Assembly: GCA_004794785.1 (NCBI GenBank)
Contig: SJOL01008870.1
Coordinates: 799,644-863,643, forward strand
DNA length: 64,000 nt
Direction of reading: 5' to 3'
Source of the DNA: Opisthorchis felineus
Taxonomy: Eukaryota; Platyhelminthes; Trematoda; Opisthorchiida; Opisthorchiidae
The notes under the pieces: model-generated
What the model was told of the DNA's origin: nothing
What the model saw: the letters and a program-made list of their open reading frames with translations, nothing else
The model's database searches: none
Part shown: in pieces, positions 14,301 through 29,300 of the stretch
Layout of the letters: the number at the start of each line of letters is the position of its first letter
Numbering within the stretch: position 1 is the first letter of the stretch
Position numbers and translations under genes: made by a program

Positions 14301-17300
14301 GCAAAGTCAAGCGTGATAAGCCACCTGTAATGGAATGACCGTTACCTTCAGTGTTACAAAGGAATACGGGTGATTCATAGCCGAGTGTTTTGTATGACAA
14401 TTGCCAACAACAAAGTTGTAGGTGCCACATTACAGGACAATCATGGGACTAGCCTCCGTATAAGAAATAAATATTATCATTTCTTGCGGTTTCTTTATCA
14501 GCGGTTACCCTGTCACTTACTAAGGTTTTCTGTATCGTAATGAATACAGCATAAAAAATCACCGATCTTGCTCATTCTTTTGACTCATGACACTGCTAGG
14601 TCTCCTTAGAACCAATTTAATTAAAGGCTGAGTTATTCGTTGAGCCTGAAATCTGTTGCCAACGTATCTATTTTCTTTGAGCTAAGGACAATGTTAATCG
14701 GTTGAGAAAAAAGCAGTTGTTGTTGAAACGTTTGAGACAAAATTGCCAAGCTCACTGAACAACTCAGGGATCAACAAAATAGCCCGAGCAATCAACCTCT
14801 ACTTCTATTCCAGAACTGGCTAACCGTACGTTTTTAGCGACTACATTCGTCTACATTCCATAATATCTTTATTTACACAGGGAGGACAGAAATTCGAAAT
14901 TTTGGTTACGCCTCTTGTAACTGCCTGCGACTTTGGACTTTGGACACTTGCTTGAGTCATCGACTCAGTTTTCCAATTCGGTAATATAAGACAGAAAAAG
15001 GGGATTTTACCTCATTCTCATGGGGTGATCAATCTTTCGGAGGCAGTCCACCTGGACATTTTCGAGAGAAAGTCGTTGCCGAGGTCTCTAGAGAACTTAG
15101 GCCACTATCTAAAGAAATCTCTGTTGAAACGTAAAGTAATTTTGGGTTTTAGTATCACAGCACTATTGGTTCCTACGGAATATATTTATGAGCCTTTATA
15201 TAACACAATCCGAAACTTTGTCAGATCATGTTTCACTTGTTACTATCCCACCCCAAAATCAGTACATCAGTTAATATCTTATAAACGCATGCATGAAATT
15301 CAGCACCCCGTAAAAGGTTGCTACCCACGTACTGGATGACGCAGGTGTGCAACTGTATAAACGTAGCCTAAACAATGTGCACTCCGGATCAACGTATAGC
15401 AAGTCTTGTCTGTTAAACTAAACTAACACTTGCTTCTTTCCCCTTCGTTCAGTGAGAAATTAAATTATCTATGTTAATAAGGATCAAACAACTGTACCAA
15501 TGCTACGTTACTCAAAATGGACCAACTTAATAATATTTGAAAGCCTTGATACTAAAACACCGAAGTTTCCCTTCTAATCGCACAGAGCCTATGAAAACAG
15601 TATCGCCCGTTTAGACGCAAAACTAAGGGACCTGCTTGATCACGTTATACGGAGTGTTCTGACCGTTTCACTAAGTTCCATCAGTGCGTATGTTGATTGG
15701 AAACTTTCGTCTTATTGGAAGACTACGTAATTCTGAAAGACATTTCAGTAAACAAAAACCTTCCTCTGATAGCTTAAACATTTTTCCGCAAGATGACTTA
15801 AAACCCCGGCGGTCGATTGATTCGTTGTTGCGGAAATCATGCAGTCAGCACGATCACGACGTTCAGTATAGTGTTATTGAGCACGGACTTTACTGAGTGA
15901 TGGGAAATTGATGTTTGAAATAACTGGGAGCTAATTTTGTTCCTATCCTAGCACTCCCAATTGAAAATGCCTCCCCCACCTCCTCCGCAGGAGGAAAACT
16001 GATTCAACAAAAACGTTAAGGAGCCCCAAGATGATTGTTCCCTGACAAGCGTTTTAATCTGTGAATTTTTAAAATTGCTTTTTGGAACCAACGTTTGGGA
16101 AGTAATAATTCACCAGCTTTAGTGAATTCTACAATATCGACACGGATAAGAAAATATCAAGAATGTGTAGGTATTCAGACTTGTGTTTTAATAAACACTG
16201 ATTTTACTGTGTATCATCTTGAAAATGCGATGGATATGCAAACACGCCGAGGCCGGAAGCAGTGTATTTAAGAAGCGTTTTGTAGAGAGAAATAATCGTA
16301 TTTATCGAATTAATCATAAAAATAGGTTGGTTTGTACAAGCAGCTCATTTTCATTAAGTTTACGATTTATTAGCTAGGTGCTTCAGTACATCATGTCCAG
16401 GACAGAATTTTGCCAATGAAGGTCCTTAGGGAAGGACAAATTTGTTGGTTCTTGGGCCTTATTTCTTCCTAGTCTCAAATGTTACTTGCAAACCACAACA
16501 TCTCTTCCAGCCACACAAGATAGGAAAGGCTTCCTAACAGCCTTGAAGATTTTATCCGAGATGTGGGTGTTTGAAAAGCTAGTCATAATTAGCTTGCACC
16601 ATATGAGCTGCTTGATTGAAGGGCGGTGGATTTTTTTCCATTCCCGGGTTCATTAAAATGCCGTTCCGCTGCCTGCCATCAAATGCTTTAGTATTCAAAA
16701 TATTTCCGCAAAGTTTGAGTGTCGAAATCTCCCATATTTTTTCTGAAATGCGCACTCCTGCTAATTTCAACCACTGCTGAGTTACCTCCACAGCTTTCCC
16801 GAACTATTTCTTATAAACTGAATTCCTCTTCAGGATGAACTATCAAGTTACAATTTTTCCAATAAAAATGAGGCTACGGAAACCATATCCAATTTGAGAT
16901 AAGGCATTAGTGGTTTATTAATTATAGTATATTTTTGCAGAATTATTCAGTGATTCAACCACCTACATTTAGCTAAACTGGGGATCTAAATAGACACTTA
17001 TAATACACTATATCCTCTATACATATGATGGCGTACCTGGACCAAGCGCCCCAGAAGCTTTTGCTCGAGTGGTTAAGAAACTTTACTAATAAGTAGGTTA
17101 GCGTTGATTACGTCTGGAACTGACCAACGTCTTATTCAAAGCTGGCTTTACTCACTTCACCAAACGGGCATAAATTATTTTTCATTCGTTGTATCACCTG
17201 ATCGCAGAGACTAACTAAATTTGGATTCTCTAGTCACTTTATATATTCAGAAGAAACTGTACACTATTTGAAGATAGGTGAACTGACAACACGTCCCCAT

Positions 17301-20300
17301 CCTGCCAGTACCTGGGCAACTACGCAATACAATTTCAATAAAAATATGCGATGCTTCCTTAAAATTTAAAACTTTTAGTCTCCGGTTTTAATTGGGATTT
17401 ACATAGAAAAACGCATGTCGCAGCCTGTTAGCTACCATGATTTCCACCATCATGTTCACTCAACGGGTACAAGTACTCTTTGGATGTCTGGTTTCCTTCA
17501 GTAAACTGAGCGTCCCTACAACGACTTGGTGTTCCTTGCGCCATTTTATTCACTTATAAGTAGCACACTCTTGCCAATTAAGCTAACTATCTACTGCCAC
17601 TCATCGCCAAATTCAGTTACCTGTTTTAAAGTGTTCTTCATTAACTGCAAGTTCTTTTTTTATCGTGCGCAGTTTCAAGTGAACAGCCGAATAAACGGAC
17701 ATCGGAAAAGTGCTCATTGCAACAAATTATTATTGCTTCACAGGCAAACAGTTGTGTTCAGACAATGGCCCTTGAAGTAAAACTCGGATGCTTCAGTAAC
17801 TTGTGTGGGCCACGTCGTCATTCATGAATCAAACAGGACAGAAATGAAATGACGACTGCGTGGGGATATGATAAAATCACTGGATGTGATTGCATTTGAG
17901 GACACTTAAACCAGTTGAAATGACTGCAGATTCTTTTTTTGAAGATAATTAAATAAAACCTGAAAACATTTTGCCTTCAAAGATCCCTGAGTTTTTGTCT
18001 CCACTACCATCAACCTGAACATGTGGCTTGTCCACTATAGGCCTAAAGTCCAGTTAGTAGTCTTTCGTTAAGTAGTTACACTTTAAACAATAGGCTGAAG
18101 GGGGACTCATTAGAAACTATGTTGCCTGTATTTATGCACATTGGTGTTTATTCCTTCGGGTTATCTTTCATGATGTCGTTAAATACTGGGGCCTATCCTC
18201 AGTTATCGTTCTGGTTTCCGCCCCACTTAAATAACACAGTGGTTCATCTCATGAGATGCATTACCTAGCTGCACTACCCTCTTCTAATAGCATTTGTTTG
18301 TGTCATGGGCTTTTTATTTTCAATCCGCCAATAGTGAAAAATGTTCATAACCGAAAACGTCACCATCTAATCTCTGAACTTGGTAATCTACCCTCTAGTA
18401 CGAAATCGTACACTGGAAGTTCTCATTTGTCTTTGACCTTCAATAAACAGTAGACAATCCTGCCACTAGCACTGACGTAGTGTTGTGTTTCGATGTCAGT
18501 TTAGCGTCAGATAAGTTTGGACCAGGCCGCGGACGGGAGCGAAGAGTGAAAAGAGAATGCATAATAAGATTACACACCAAATGATCTAGAAAACTGTGTG
18601 TATTCTTGATATATTATAAATATGCACATTATACCTGGATGTCTTCCGCATACGGTTATCTTTTTTGTTGTTCTCCAGACACGGCTAGATAGCCCAAAAA
18701 TATCTCTTTGTAAAAAATCAAAGGTACAGTAACTTGCAAGCAGTTTGCATGTAACTGACCTGGTATGTGTGTCGCTTAGTTAAGCGACTCTAAGTATTTA
18801 TGAGACGTCATGCCGGTTAATTAAAATTTACGTCACAGCCAAGCAGAGACTAGTAAAAACATCCATTTATCAATTCCATTAGGTGCGGGATATCATGCTG
18901 TTCAGCATTCTGTTAATACGCGTTTTGCTTTTTTCAAATTGCCTTGTGGAAACGGAATAGCATTGGCTAATAAAAGCGTTTTTTTCCACACCAAGTTTGA
19001 TTTGATTTTGCTTGCTCCTGAATGGCTGTGGTTCTCCATTTCAGTTTGTGGCTCCCAACTTTAACTTGAGAAGTTTGGCAACAGCCGTAGGTGTTAGCTG
19101 GGCTCAATTCTGATAATAACAACAATAATAACAGAAAAAAATTTTGTCACTTCTCTTCGACGGTCCTGCGCGTAGTCTGATCAGCGGGTATGGAGGTTGA
19201 TATTAGTTCACTAATATCCGTTCCATAATCATTGTGTTAGTTCTATGACCCTAAACGTAGAGGGAAGTAAATCAAATAAATGAAGCGGCAGAAAACCAAA
19301 ACTACGTCCAAGTTCTTCCCTTATAATGTCCGCCAGCTCCAACTCTCTATATCCGGCCGAAATTCGATGGTAAGATTGTGGAGTATTCTCTGTTTCCACG
19401 ATTCTGCGGTCTAAATGAAAGGAAAGGAATTACTTGTAGTTGCTTACATCGAGGCCAATGCAATGCGTTTTGACTAACTGGCCACCAACTGGCTATTCGT
19501 GTCGTTGTAACGTGATTGTGCATTAACTCGCAAGTTATTCCTACAGGCACACCAACAACAGCAAACTTGTTTATATTCTGAAAAGTTCCATTGCTCATTG
19601 AGTAAAGAACACGAACCACGCTGAGAAGTGACATTATTCAGAAACACGTGAACAGTTTCGCTCAGCGTGACTATCATTCCAGCTGAAAAAGCTCTCTGAT
19701 GCATATTTCGCTTCCGTTCTATGTGCAATTCCTCATTTTCAGCTGGTGTCCCTAGTAGGGGCATATGGCCTAGAAAAGAAAATGTAACCGGTCGCCGCAT
19801 GCTAAAGACTTCAAAGCTGTTTGGCCGGTTTTTGGCAAATTTTGATCAATTCAATAAGACGGACAGCTCAGTAATCCTTGTTTTCTTAGGTAATGACATT
19901 CAGGTTCAATTCTATACCGAAACCACAATTATAATAGGACAGTTTATTAGTGAAGTGTACAATAAAAATGAAGCTTATATTGTTCCAAGGAGACTGGATA
20001 ACATGTAGAGAGTAATTTAATGCAGGAAAAAAACAGTGGCTCTTACGCACCCACTTACTTTAGATTGTTTGCCAAAATGAAGTTGCTGGGATCGAATTAT
20101 GATGGTAAAATTTATTACAAAAGTATTTCAGGGTGGATATGTAATAGGCGTTGGAGATTTACTTGAAAATTCCTGTACTTATGGAATGAAGCTGCAGAAT
20201 ACTGCAGCAAAATCTCCAAGTAAATAACCAACTAAACATACGTGTGGAAGTATTATGGTGGTTAGCCTGGCGATCCAGTGAGACTGTGTAAACAACCCTT

Positions 20301-23300
20301 TTCTGTTGCAAGCTAAACATAAGATATCCATTTCCTTGCACGATATACATCGTGTAAAAATACTTTACATGTCTAGCAGCGAAAACGGAATTAATGGTGG
20401 AAAGTTAGGTAACGTCCTACAAGACGGGAACCACCCAATTGGCTAGTCAAGAAGAGCTTGGCTCATCCTGAGGGAGAAGGGGAGGCATGAGTGGAAAAAC
20501 ATCCAAATTTCATTGGTCAGAGTTGCAACCTCAGAATCTATCTGCGAGTGCGGCCCAACATAGACTTTAAGGTGGTTTTTGCTGTTGAAAAATAGTGGAC
20601 GAAATGTTTTGAATCAGAAAGAATTCAGCCCTTAAACATTAGGAGTAAAGTGTGTTGCATGGCGCACTGGAAATGTTGAAAAGATTTTATTCCCGAAAGA
20701 ATCGTCAAAATTCACAGAAACGTAATGATGTCCGTTTTTTACAAGGCTTTTTAACCTCCTGATTCTAGGCAAAAACTTCCCTAGAGTTGTTTAAGCTCTT
20801 AGAAGCAAACGCGAAAAACGGTATTCTGCAAATGATGCCGGCATTGTGTAATACTCCTTGACAAAGCCTCATATTTTGGAGTGCTCGGACCGCAGCTGCG
20901 TAGTAAAATCAATCGATGTGGATTACAGGTATATGCAGTTTCATTACTTTTGTGGTCCACACGCCTCCAGAAAAAGCTGTAGCCACCAGGTCATTTCGTC
21001 ACTTTGTGCAAACGCCATTAATCAGATGGCCTATCAGGGTCCACTAGCACTCTGACATTAAGTGTAAGTGGTCCATGATAGATAATCCCAACCAAATAAT
21101 CCATTGGCTTTAGAGAGGTGACTGGAATGTGAGAGAAAGATGCATATGCCTCAGTTCTTTACTCCTTTCCCTGCCAATAGACAGGTCGAGCGAGATTTTG
21201 CCTCTAGAGAACAACTCAGCGTGATAACCTGTTATGTAAACCAAGCTACAGACTACCGGCTGTGACTCCTTGATGATTAAGCGGGGCAGTTAAATATCCT
21301 AATTTATGGATTTCATTCTTTCGCTGCACGAACAAGTCATATCTGTTTGTATTGTTACTAGTCAAAAAGAAGAAATTTGTATAACAAAGCTGAGTTTTCT
21401 GATTACGGTTTCGGGACTTCGTTGTCATTTCTTACAGAAATAACTTTCAGGTTGTTTGCACAGTTCATATGGATGGATGAAATGGACTCCAGGAAGTAGT
21501 CAACAATCTTACGTTCGAAACTTTCATGCTAACCAGAGAAAACAGTGGAATGCTGCTGTTCGCTCTGGTATACTTAATGCGTTCAACTCGAAGGGGATCC
21601 AAACTACATTAGCTATTTTGTCAACAGACCCAGATAAAATTTCAGAGGTAATGATGGCTTGTTATCAGTAGTCTTCAGTAGCTGAAGTCCACGTTTTTTA
21701 TGTATAAGGCACCGGTTATTGTACAATGTTACTTGTGACAGGCAAGAAGATTTCAAGAACCTGTGCGTGTCAGAGGAAGGTGAAAGCATCTTGGTGTTCT
21801 CGATTACGGATCGGCTCCCTTAGACGTAGTAACAATCGCCAGGACATGAGTGAAAGATCCGCACCGGTTTCCGACACCCATTTCTCCTAGCTTTGTGAAA
21901 ACAGGTTGCGATCGATAATGTTTTTTAACCGGACCTATTTTCATACGACAATGGTGCGATCGATCAAGTCCAAATGGCTGGTGTGGCCGGTGGATGATGT
22001 GCAAATTCTGAGCCTTTAGCTGCATAGACATAGAAACCTCTTAGCGAGAATCTCTTAGAAAGCAAACCATACACACTCACGGGCTTGAAAGTATATGAAT
22101 ATAAGGACTGGATCATGATCACAAAATTCACGGGCACTCCCTTTTCAGCGAGTGTATTTAAGAGCACGTGCCGATCTACAGATTCGGGCGCACAGTTGAA
22201 GTAAAGGAAAACCAAGACTGAGTCGCCCGTATATATGGCGTTGTCCTAACATCTGACGGTGTGTGATCATGTAGTCAGCGCAGCATCTATCCAGCCAAAA
22301 TCCGGCTTGATGCTCACAGGCCAAGGTTTTGCGTGCTTTCGTAAAACAACGATGAATCAGTGATGTCACAAACCTTGTTACAAACGGGGTCGAACGGACA
22401 CATCTGTGGTTACCAAATTCCTTGCGATTACCCTTTTGAAGATGGGCACTATTATCAAGTCTCTTTATTTGTTCAGGGCGTTTTGTTTTTCAAAGACAGA
22501 CTCTGATAGGCTGAACAGGCTTTGGCCAAGGAATCCATCAACGTTCTTAACACAAGAAGGCTGGAAGGTCTTTACGCCAGTAGTATGATGTGAGAGAGTG
22601 GAGATCTACATTTTGACACTTCTGAGTCTATGTTTCTATGAAAAGCCGACAGTCTGGAGGCAGCAGGGGGCTAAAAATGAAGCGTTTTTCGGAGTATTGT
22701 GCCCAATCATCCAGAAGTTCTTTGCTGGATATCACTGACGAGGTGCTTCCAAGGACAAGACGAATGAATCAAATGAAAAAGCATGCGGACGTTTCCAGCA
22801 TTCTTTGAGTCCTCGACTTCTTCCGCCTTTCCTAACTACCAAGCTTCCTAGTCTTCACGAAGAATGCACAAAGTGGAGTTGTGTTTGCGGTCATGGGTAT
22901 ATGTAGTCGGACCTCCAGCGAAGCCGCAGTCCTATTAGAGATCCAGTGCTTCGATGAATTCGGCCGCGTTTCAGGTCTAATTTCCGGCATTGAGTAGACA
23001 TGAAAGGAGGAGCGAACACAGCAGCGGACAAGTGCATGGTCGTTATTCCAAAAAGAGCGGTAGCCTGTGATTGATCCTTGCCAACGGTGGACTATTTGGA
23101 TTCAGGCCTGGTTCGTTGGTGGGTACAAAGTTGTCAACCACTTTCCGCTGTTCCGCAAATTGGTACTGCACAGGAGCAGTCTGCGATCGGAACAAATCTA
23201 TAGCAAACAAAATATCGATTGATTTATTTTGTTTCAGACAATTTTTGAGCTGGACAAAAAGATATCGAAAGGCTTGCTTTTGTTTAGATGGCACTGCTGT

Positions 23301-26300
23301 AGATTGACACGGGGACTCTTTCGAACAACAAGATAATATTTGCGGAAAAACGCCGCTCAGAGCCCATTATCAGCTGTCGACCAATCTGGTCTTAACAAGA
23401 GAGTGTTCTATGAACAGTTATCTTTTACTTAAGTGCTCTTCATGGGAGAGCGTGCAGCCATTTTATAACATTTAAGGCTCCAAACAGGTGTGACTGAGAA
23501 ACTCACCTTAGATACACGCAATGCACTACTCATAAGGCTGCTGAAAACACTTCGACAGCCCACGATCTGTTTCGCTGTTCTTGGCACTCATCAGATGGGC
23601 GCGATCCTCGAGTTTACGTCAAACTTATGTTTTTTTGGATCCAAATTGCATGAAATTCGACTTACAAAATCATCTGCATACCATTTGGTTTTGACTGGAG
23701 ACTCACCTGAAGCGCAGCTGAATCTCTAGTTTATGATATTGTTACTCAACTGAATGTGCGGCACCAATTCACTTCATGCTTCAGACCAACAACCATAAGG
23801 AGGCAATCGAACTCGAGTAGTTTAGTAACTCACCATCTGTGCGAAGAAACACGTTTTCTCAGCTGGGTTGACCAACTGAGTCCCCCAAGGGGAATAGTAA
23901 TTTTTGAACTTATGCAGATCAGCTAGATCTTTGGTTAATTGATACATGAATTCACACGCAACTGGTGAACCATGTTTGAAATATCTAGCTGCAGGATACA
24001 TCGCTTCTATGCTTCTGTTCCAGTTGGAAAATGAATAAATGAAAATTTATCATTCCTCCGTTAGCGATTTTAACATCTCCAGACGTCAATCACAAATGGT
24101 AAGTAGCAGGACCCCCCAAAGCAGGTAATAGTACAAAATTTGATGCAGCATTTGGTAGCCATATTTATTGAAAAGGCGGAGAGTGTAAGTTTTGTAGTAA
24201 AATTGCCAAACCGAATTTTTACACATATCACGTAGGTGTAAAGCTAGAAATAGTCCACACTGTGGAAGCAATCTACTATACACTCCATCCTCATTCAGCC
24301 GCATTAGGCTGATTTCTCTGAATACACCAAGCCTGCCAACCGATTGCTATCATATTTTGATTCACGGTGAAAAAAATTTTGACAACAAATAATTGACTAC
24401 TTGATGCATTGGCAAACACAAGCAAATTATTTATTTCACCCACAAATAGAGAAACACCTCTACAGTAAGAATCCGCAAAGTTTGTTTTCTTCCGTTGCAA
24501 CTAATACGATTTACAATCCTGCGATGGTTTCCATAATGCATTAGGCGCTCACTGAAAGTCGATGTATTCGAATCTCGCTCAAGACGACGAATGGGTTCCG
24601 CGTTCAGGTACATTTGTTAGCATTTATGAATCGTAATCTCCGCGTTGGTAGGAGGAATATTCTTACAGATACTGTTGAAATATTCTTTTATCTTGAAATT
24701 TTAAATACACTAGTCGTCAATTTCTAAAATCTATAGGTCTTGTTTTTGTCAGCGTCTGACAGGTATTCGTCTTTCAAACTTAATACAAACACTCCTGACC
24801 CAGTGGTCTTGCAATCGGCTAAATGCTAGGGCAGCTATACAAAAGAAAAATAATCGAGCTGCATATGGTTGGATGTGAAATTATGCTATAGCGTGACTAG
24901 ACCCCACCCCCAGTCACTCGCTGATTGACACATTTGATAAGCAACAATTATTCATTTTTCAACGTCCCCTTTTTTGCTGGGTTGTTTTGACTGGAACGGA
25001 CATTTAACCTGCCCAATTTTTCCGTCCGAAATCCGCAGTAAAACCTCCAGATGTGGAGATAAAACACTAGCCTATTTAAGCAATAATTACGTGTGGATTT
25101 ATTTACCGGTTCTTTGCAAAATTCCATAGGGTTGTGATTTTTACACTTTGGCAAATCTCTGGCTTTTATTTGTATGTGGTAGATTGCACCATATGGCTGG
25201 TGCTTGTAATTCTGTTTGGTTCTACTCACAAGACATCTTTTACAGCTCAACGGGCTGTAAAATATTCTCTCAGAGTAAACGCCTGTTTTTCTATGGATTT
25301 TTTGTGTGGTTCATTTCTTGCTGTATAGATGGACAATAAAAGTGGTTGGCCTTGCCGCAGAAAGTGGGTTTCAATTTCAAACTGGTCCCATGAAATTCCT
25401 CCAGTAATATTACCGCCCGGTTTATGCTAAAATCGTGATATTTAGTTTAGACAAATACGGCCTAACACCAAAATAAGCAGCGATATTACACTGAATAAGA
25501 GTTGTTGCTCCCCGAAATTTCGTCAATAAAAGCACTAATTTTATGCCGGAAAGTAATTACTTTGTCTTTGCATTCATGCTTTACATAAAAATGAATAGTT
25601 TTTACCTCATACTGTCCAAAATTTTCAACAAAACAATCAAAAGCGAACTGAGTTTTGTTATCATCTTTACTGTTCTCTCCATCATTCCATCGTTGCATTG
25701 TTCCAAATGATCATCAAACCAAGCTACAAATATTTAACTTTAAAACAAATAACTGAAAAACATCTACATTTATCAAATGCAGGCTTGTAGGGTTTGAACA
25801 TTTTGTGCGTAACAGCACCTACAGTTAGGCTAAGAAAAATGGAATCAAAGGAGTTCTCGTTTCAGGGTCATATCGTCCCGCAAACCACCTCAGACAGCCG
25901 TAACTCTTGTCCGAGTGGTAACTTCGTCTTCTGAAAACTGACGCTCGGTTCAAGAGGGTTAGATGACATATGGAGGTGTTACCACATAATTTTGGAATTG
26001 CTTGTTAAGGGGTGTGCACCAAGCAAAATTTGAAAGCCGGAAAATATATTGGCACGCTTCACAATAAACGAGGTTGTTCATCCTCCGTTCCAGGCATCTG
26101 AAAACAATTCGAATGAAGTTAGGGACTGTGGTTCTGTGAAATTTCAGTACCAACTGAATAGAGAGCACATTTAGTGAAGTGATGCACGCGTCAAATACAT
26201 CCAGTCCTAATTCTCGATTGGACTTTATTCTTGAGCAAGCAGTCAAAATGTGTGTGACTGCTAGATATTGGGGTTCGCAGTTTTCATTTCAAATCTTTTA

Positions 26301-29300
26301 AACTAGTTTATGCTTTGAACATATACCTGGAGCACACCATCAACTACTAAGTATTTGTTATTTGGATACATATCTTACTTTATGCCTTACTTGCTCTTGC
26401 AGCTCACTGTTGCACACCTTAGTATAGAAAACAAAAAACTACTAACTTACATTAGCCACAACACAACTTCGTCGTTTTCTAAGCAGTTTGTGCATCTCAT
26501 TCGTACTCTCAAGTTTTCAATTATTATTCTATAATCGCACGTGCTGAGTTGACGGTGAATATGGTTTAAACCAAAAAGAACAAGATAAACAGTAAAACTC
26601 GGGGAGGGTCACGGGTAGTCATTAGTTGACCGAGGCTTCATGGGTTTAGAATGAGCGGGACCATCGCGCTATGGCTTGGTTTACTCGTGTTATCCGTCGA
26701 TTTCCTTCTCATTCCAATAAACTATTGCACTTTCCTGGTACAGCATCAAGTTGCACTCCATGTTGCACTTAAATGTGGGCTGAATAAATTTGATTCCGTG
26801 GAGCAGGTTCATTTCAAACTCTTGTCAATAGTGAGATTTGCAAATGCATTTCCACAAATATTAACGCTAGTCATTGACCTAGTCTGAAAAGAGAGAATAG
26901 AGAGAATTTCGGTAACTCAGGTGCCGTAGGTGATTGTTAGTTTTTTCACTGAACTGGGCAATCTGATTTCAAACGTCTTATCACCAATCAAAATGGCACC
27001 CTTAACTTGTTGCAGGGAAGTGTAGTGGAGTACAGTAGTGCACTAATTAATGCGTACAAGAGATTTGTTTGGGTAACGTCCGAAGAACGCTGACTGTGTG
27101 TTGCCTACGTCAAAGGCTTTTGTGAAGTTAATGAGGAAAGAATACACCGGTTTTTTTTAGTTTGCGACGTTTTTCTTGCATTATCTAACCGGAAAACTGG
27201 ACACGTGGGACAATTTCCTCCAAAATAAGGGACGAAAACTACAACATATGCTGTCCTCATGTCTATATACATATAATAGATTCTACGAAAAAATAAAGAA
27301 TTCTCTATGCCCTTTCACATGCATTCCGCTGCCGTAAAAGAAAGCAAATAATACGCTGTCACAGAGAAGGATTAATCATGCGCGATTAGTTCAAAGCTAT
27401 ACAAAGTTATTACAAAGTTATTACAAAGTTATTACAAAGTTATTACAAGGTTGTTACAAATTTATTACGAAGTTATCACTTCTGGGCTACTGATCCGAAC
27501 CACCAGGAAGTCCGAAAATTTAGTATTAGCAAATTACCAGTAAATGGTGCCTTCTCACCGAAAGAGATATTTTTCAGTTTTCTGCCTAAAAAAGCTTGCA
27601 GCAATTTGTTACAATTTTGATTAGATTATGGAAAATACGTCCCGTTTCGTGGCGGCGATCATCTCAGTGGTGGCTTATAGACTTTAACCCTTCAGATATC
27701 CCACTCTTCAAACCGCTAATGGTGGCGTCTAGCAAAGTTAAGTTTTCGGAATTCTGTATGTACTCATCAGCGTCTCAGTACCTAAAAGCACTGTTAGCTT
27801 CACCAACTTACAAGCTAGAATTTTAAAACAGATGGGTACGACTCGACTAAATTATATTTATTCTGCACTGCGTAGTGCCTGTGATACCTACATTACTGCT
27901 TTATCAAGATTAAAGATTTTCTGATCTTTAATGAGGACACAGCTATGCCGGTGACCCAACTGACAGGAGATTTAGCGTGTGTGATATCAACCGAAAGCAC
28001 TATAATTCTCCACTTCGTCAAAGTTCTAACAGCTTGCAGCTCTGAAAAACCCATTGTAGCGAACAGTATCTATTTTGTCTGCTCCCTTCCCCATATTGAG
28101 GCTTATACACTAGATTTTCAATCTCAGCCACGCACAGCTGAACTGTAAGTCTCCTCGTCTTACGAAATTCATAATCCAGTATTAATCAACGGTTACGGTA
28201 ATTCATATACACAAACTCACACAATGGAATCTTTAAAGTTGCCATACTTTTCAATGAGTATACTGAGACGAACAACGTACTGTCTCATGCGCTTCACACC
28301 CTTCAAAGCTGCCTGCTGTTCTATTCCGTTAGGATAATGAAACAGCTAAACTGGGCCATTGGAGTTAGAGTAAACTATAGAGCTTCCTCCACTCATTTAA
28401 CGACTCCTCCTTAATTACAGCCAACGTTTGTGTTCCCGATATGGCTTTCTGTATATCGCTGATCGACCTTTGATCGGTTCACACCATATTAGCTGTCTAC
28501 CTAACAAAGGTTTGTTAACGGACATATCACCAAACAAATATACGACTAAACGTTAAACCTAGAAAACACACGCAAAGGCGCACACAGGTATGCAGTATCT
28601 ACTGGTGCGCATCACTCTTTGATATCCCATGTGCTTCTACGTAGAGCTCTTGAGCCAACGGCAGGACTAAACCCCTCACACGTTATTCCAAGTGGCGTGT
28701 CTGTATCTGTCAAAAGAGCTTGTTTTGGGCCCATTACTCGTACAATCAGTGTGCTTCTCGAATCAGCTATGCAAGTAGTGGGGTAACAATGGCTGAAATG
28801 TTTGTTCAAGAGTAGGGAGCAATGTAAGCTCATATCACAAAGGTGGACAGTACAATTAAATCAATGAACTACATAGCAAACGATAAAATAGGGCAGAATA
28901 ATCCCATCGTACGAGTAGCTTATTAATAGTCCCCACTTAACATACGATTTCACCGGCCACTCCGACCTGAGATATTTCCAGTGCTGCGAATTGTTCCGAC
29001 AGGTCCATTTTCCAATTCACTGAAGAGTGAAAATCTCCTTTTGGGTGCACCGAATGATAGTGATTGAGGGATTCAAAGCTACGCAAACCTGTGTCAATCG
29101 CAAATCACCGAAGGCTAAAAAACCTTGACTCCGTCTATCGTAAACGACATCTAGCTGTGAAAGTTGTGCGAGTACTTCCAAAGAGTGGTCAACAGAGTGT
29201 GCACAAGCAACATTTAGAAAGACGAATTATGGGAATGGCTGTATAAAACACGAAAAACTACCGCCAAATATGACCTGATTCAATAAAATCACCGTCTTAT

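Noticed and set aside
18771..18788. GTCGCTTA / TAAGCGAC hairpin
   Set aside because: Eight-base stems of this kind are expected by chance in 64 kb and nothing adjoining gives it a role.
22406..22588. Plus-strand frame over the RTE relic
   Set aside because: It is the complementary shadow of the minus-strand reverse-transcriptase sequence.
26651..26887. 78-codon plus-strand frame with hydrophobic stretches
   Set aside because: No recognisable membrane protein family, no splice context and composition expected of AT-rich intron.
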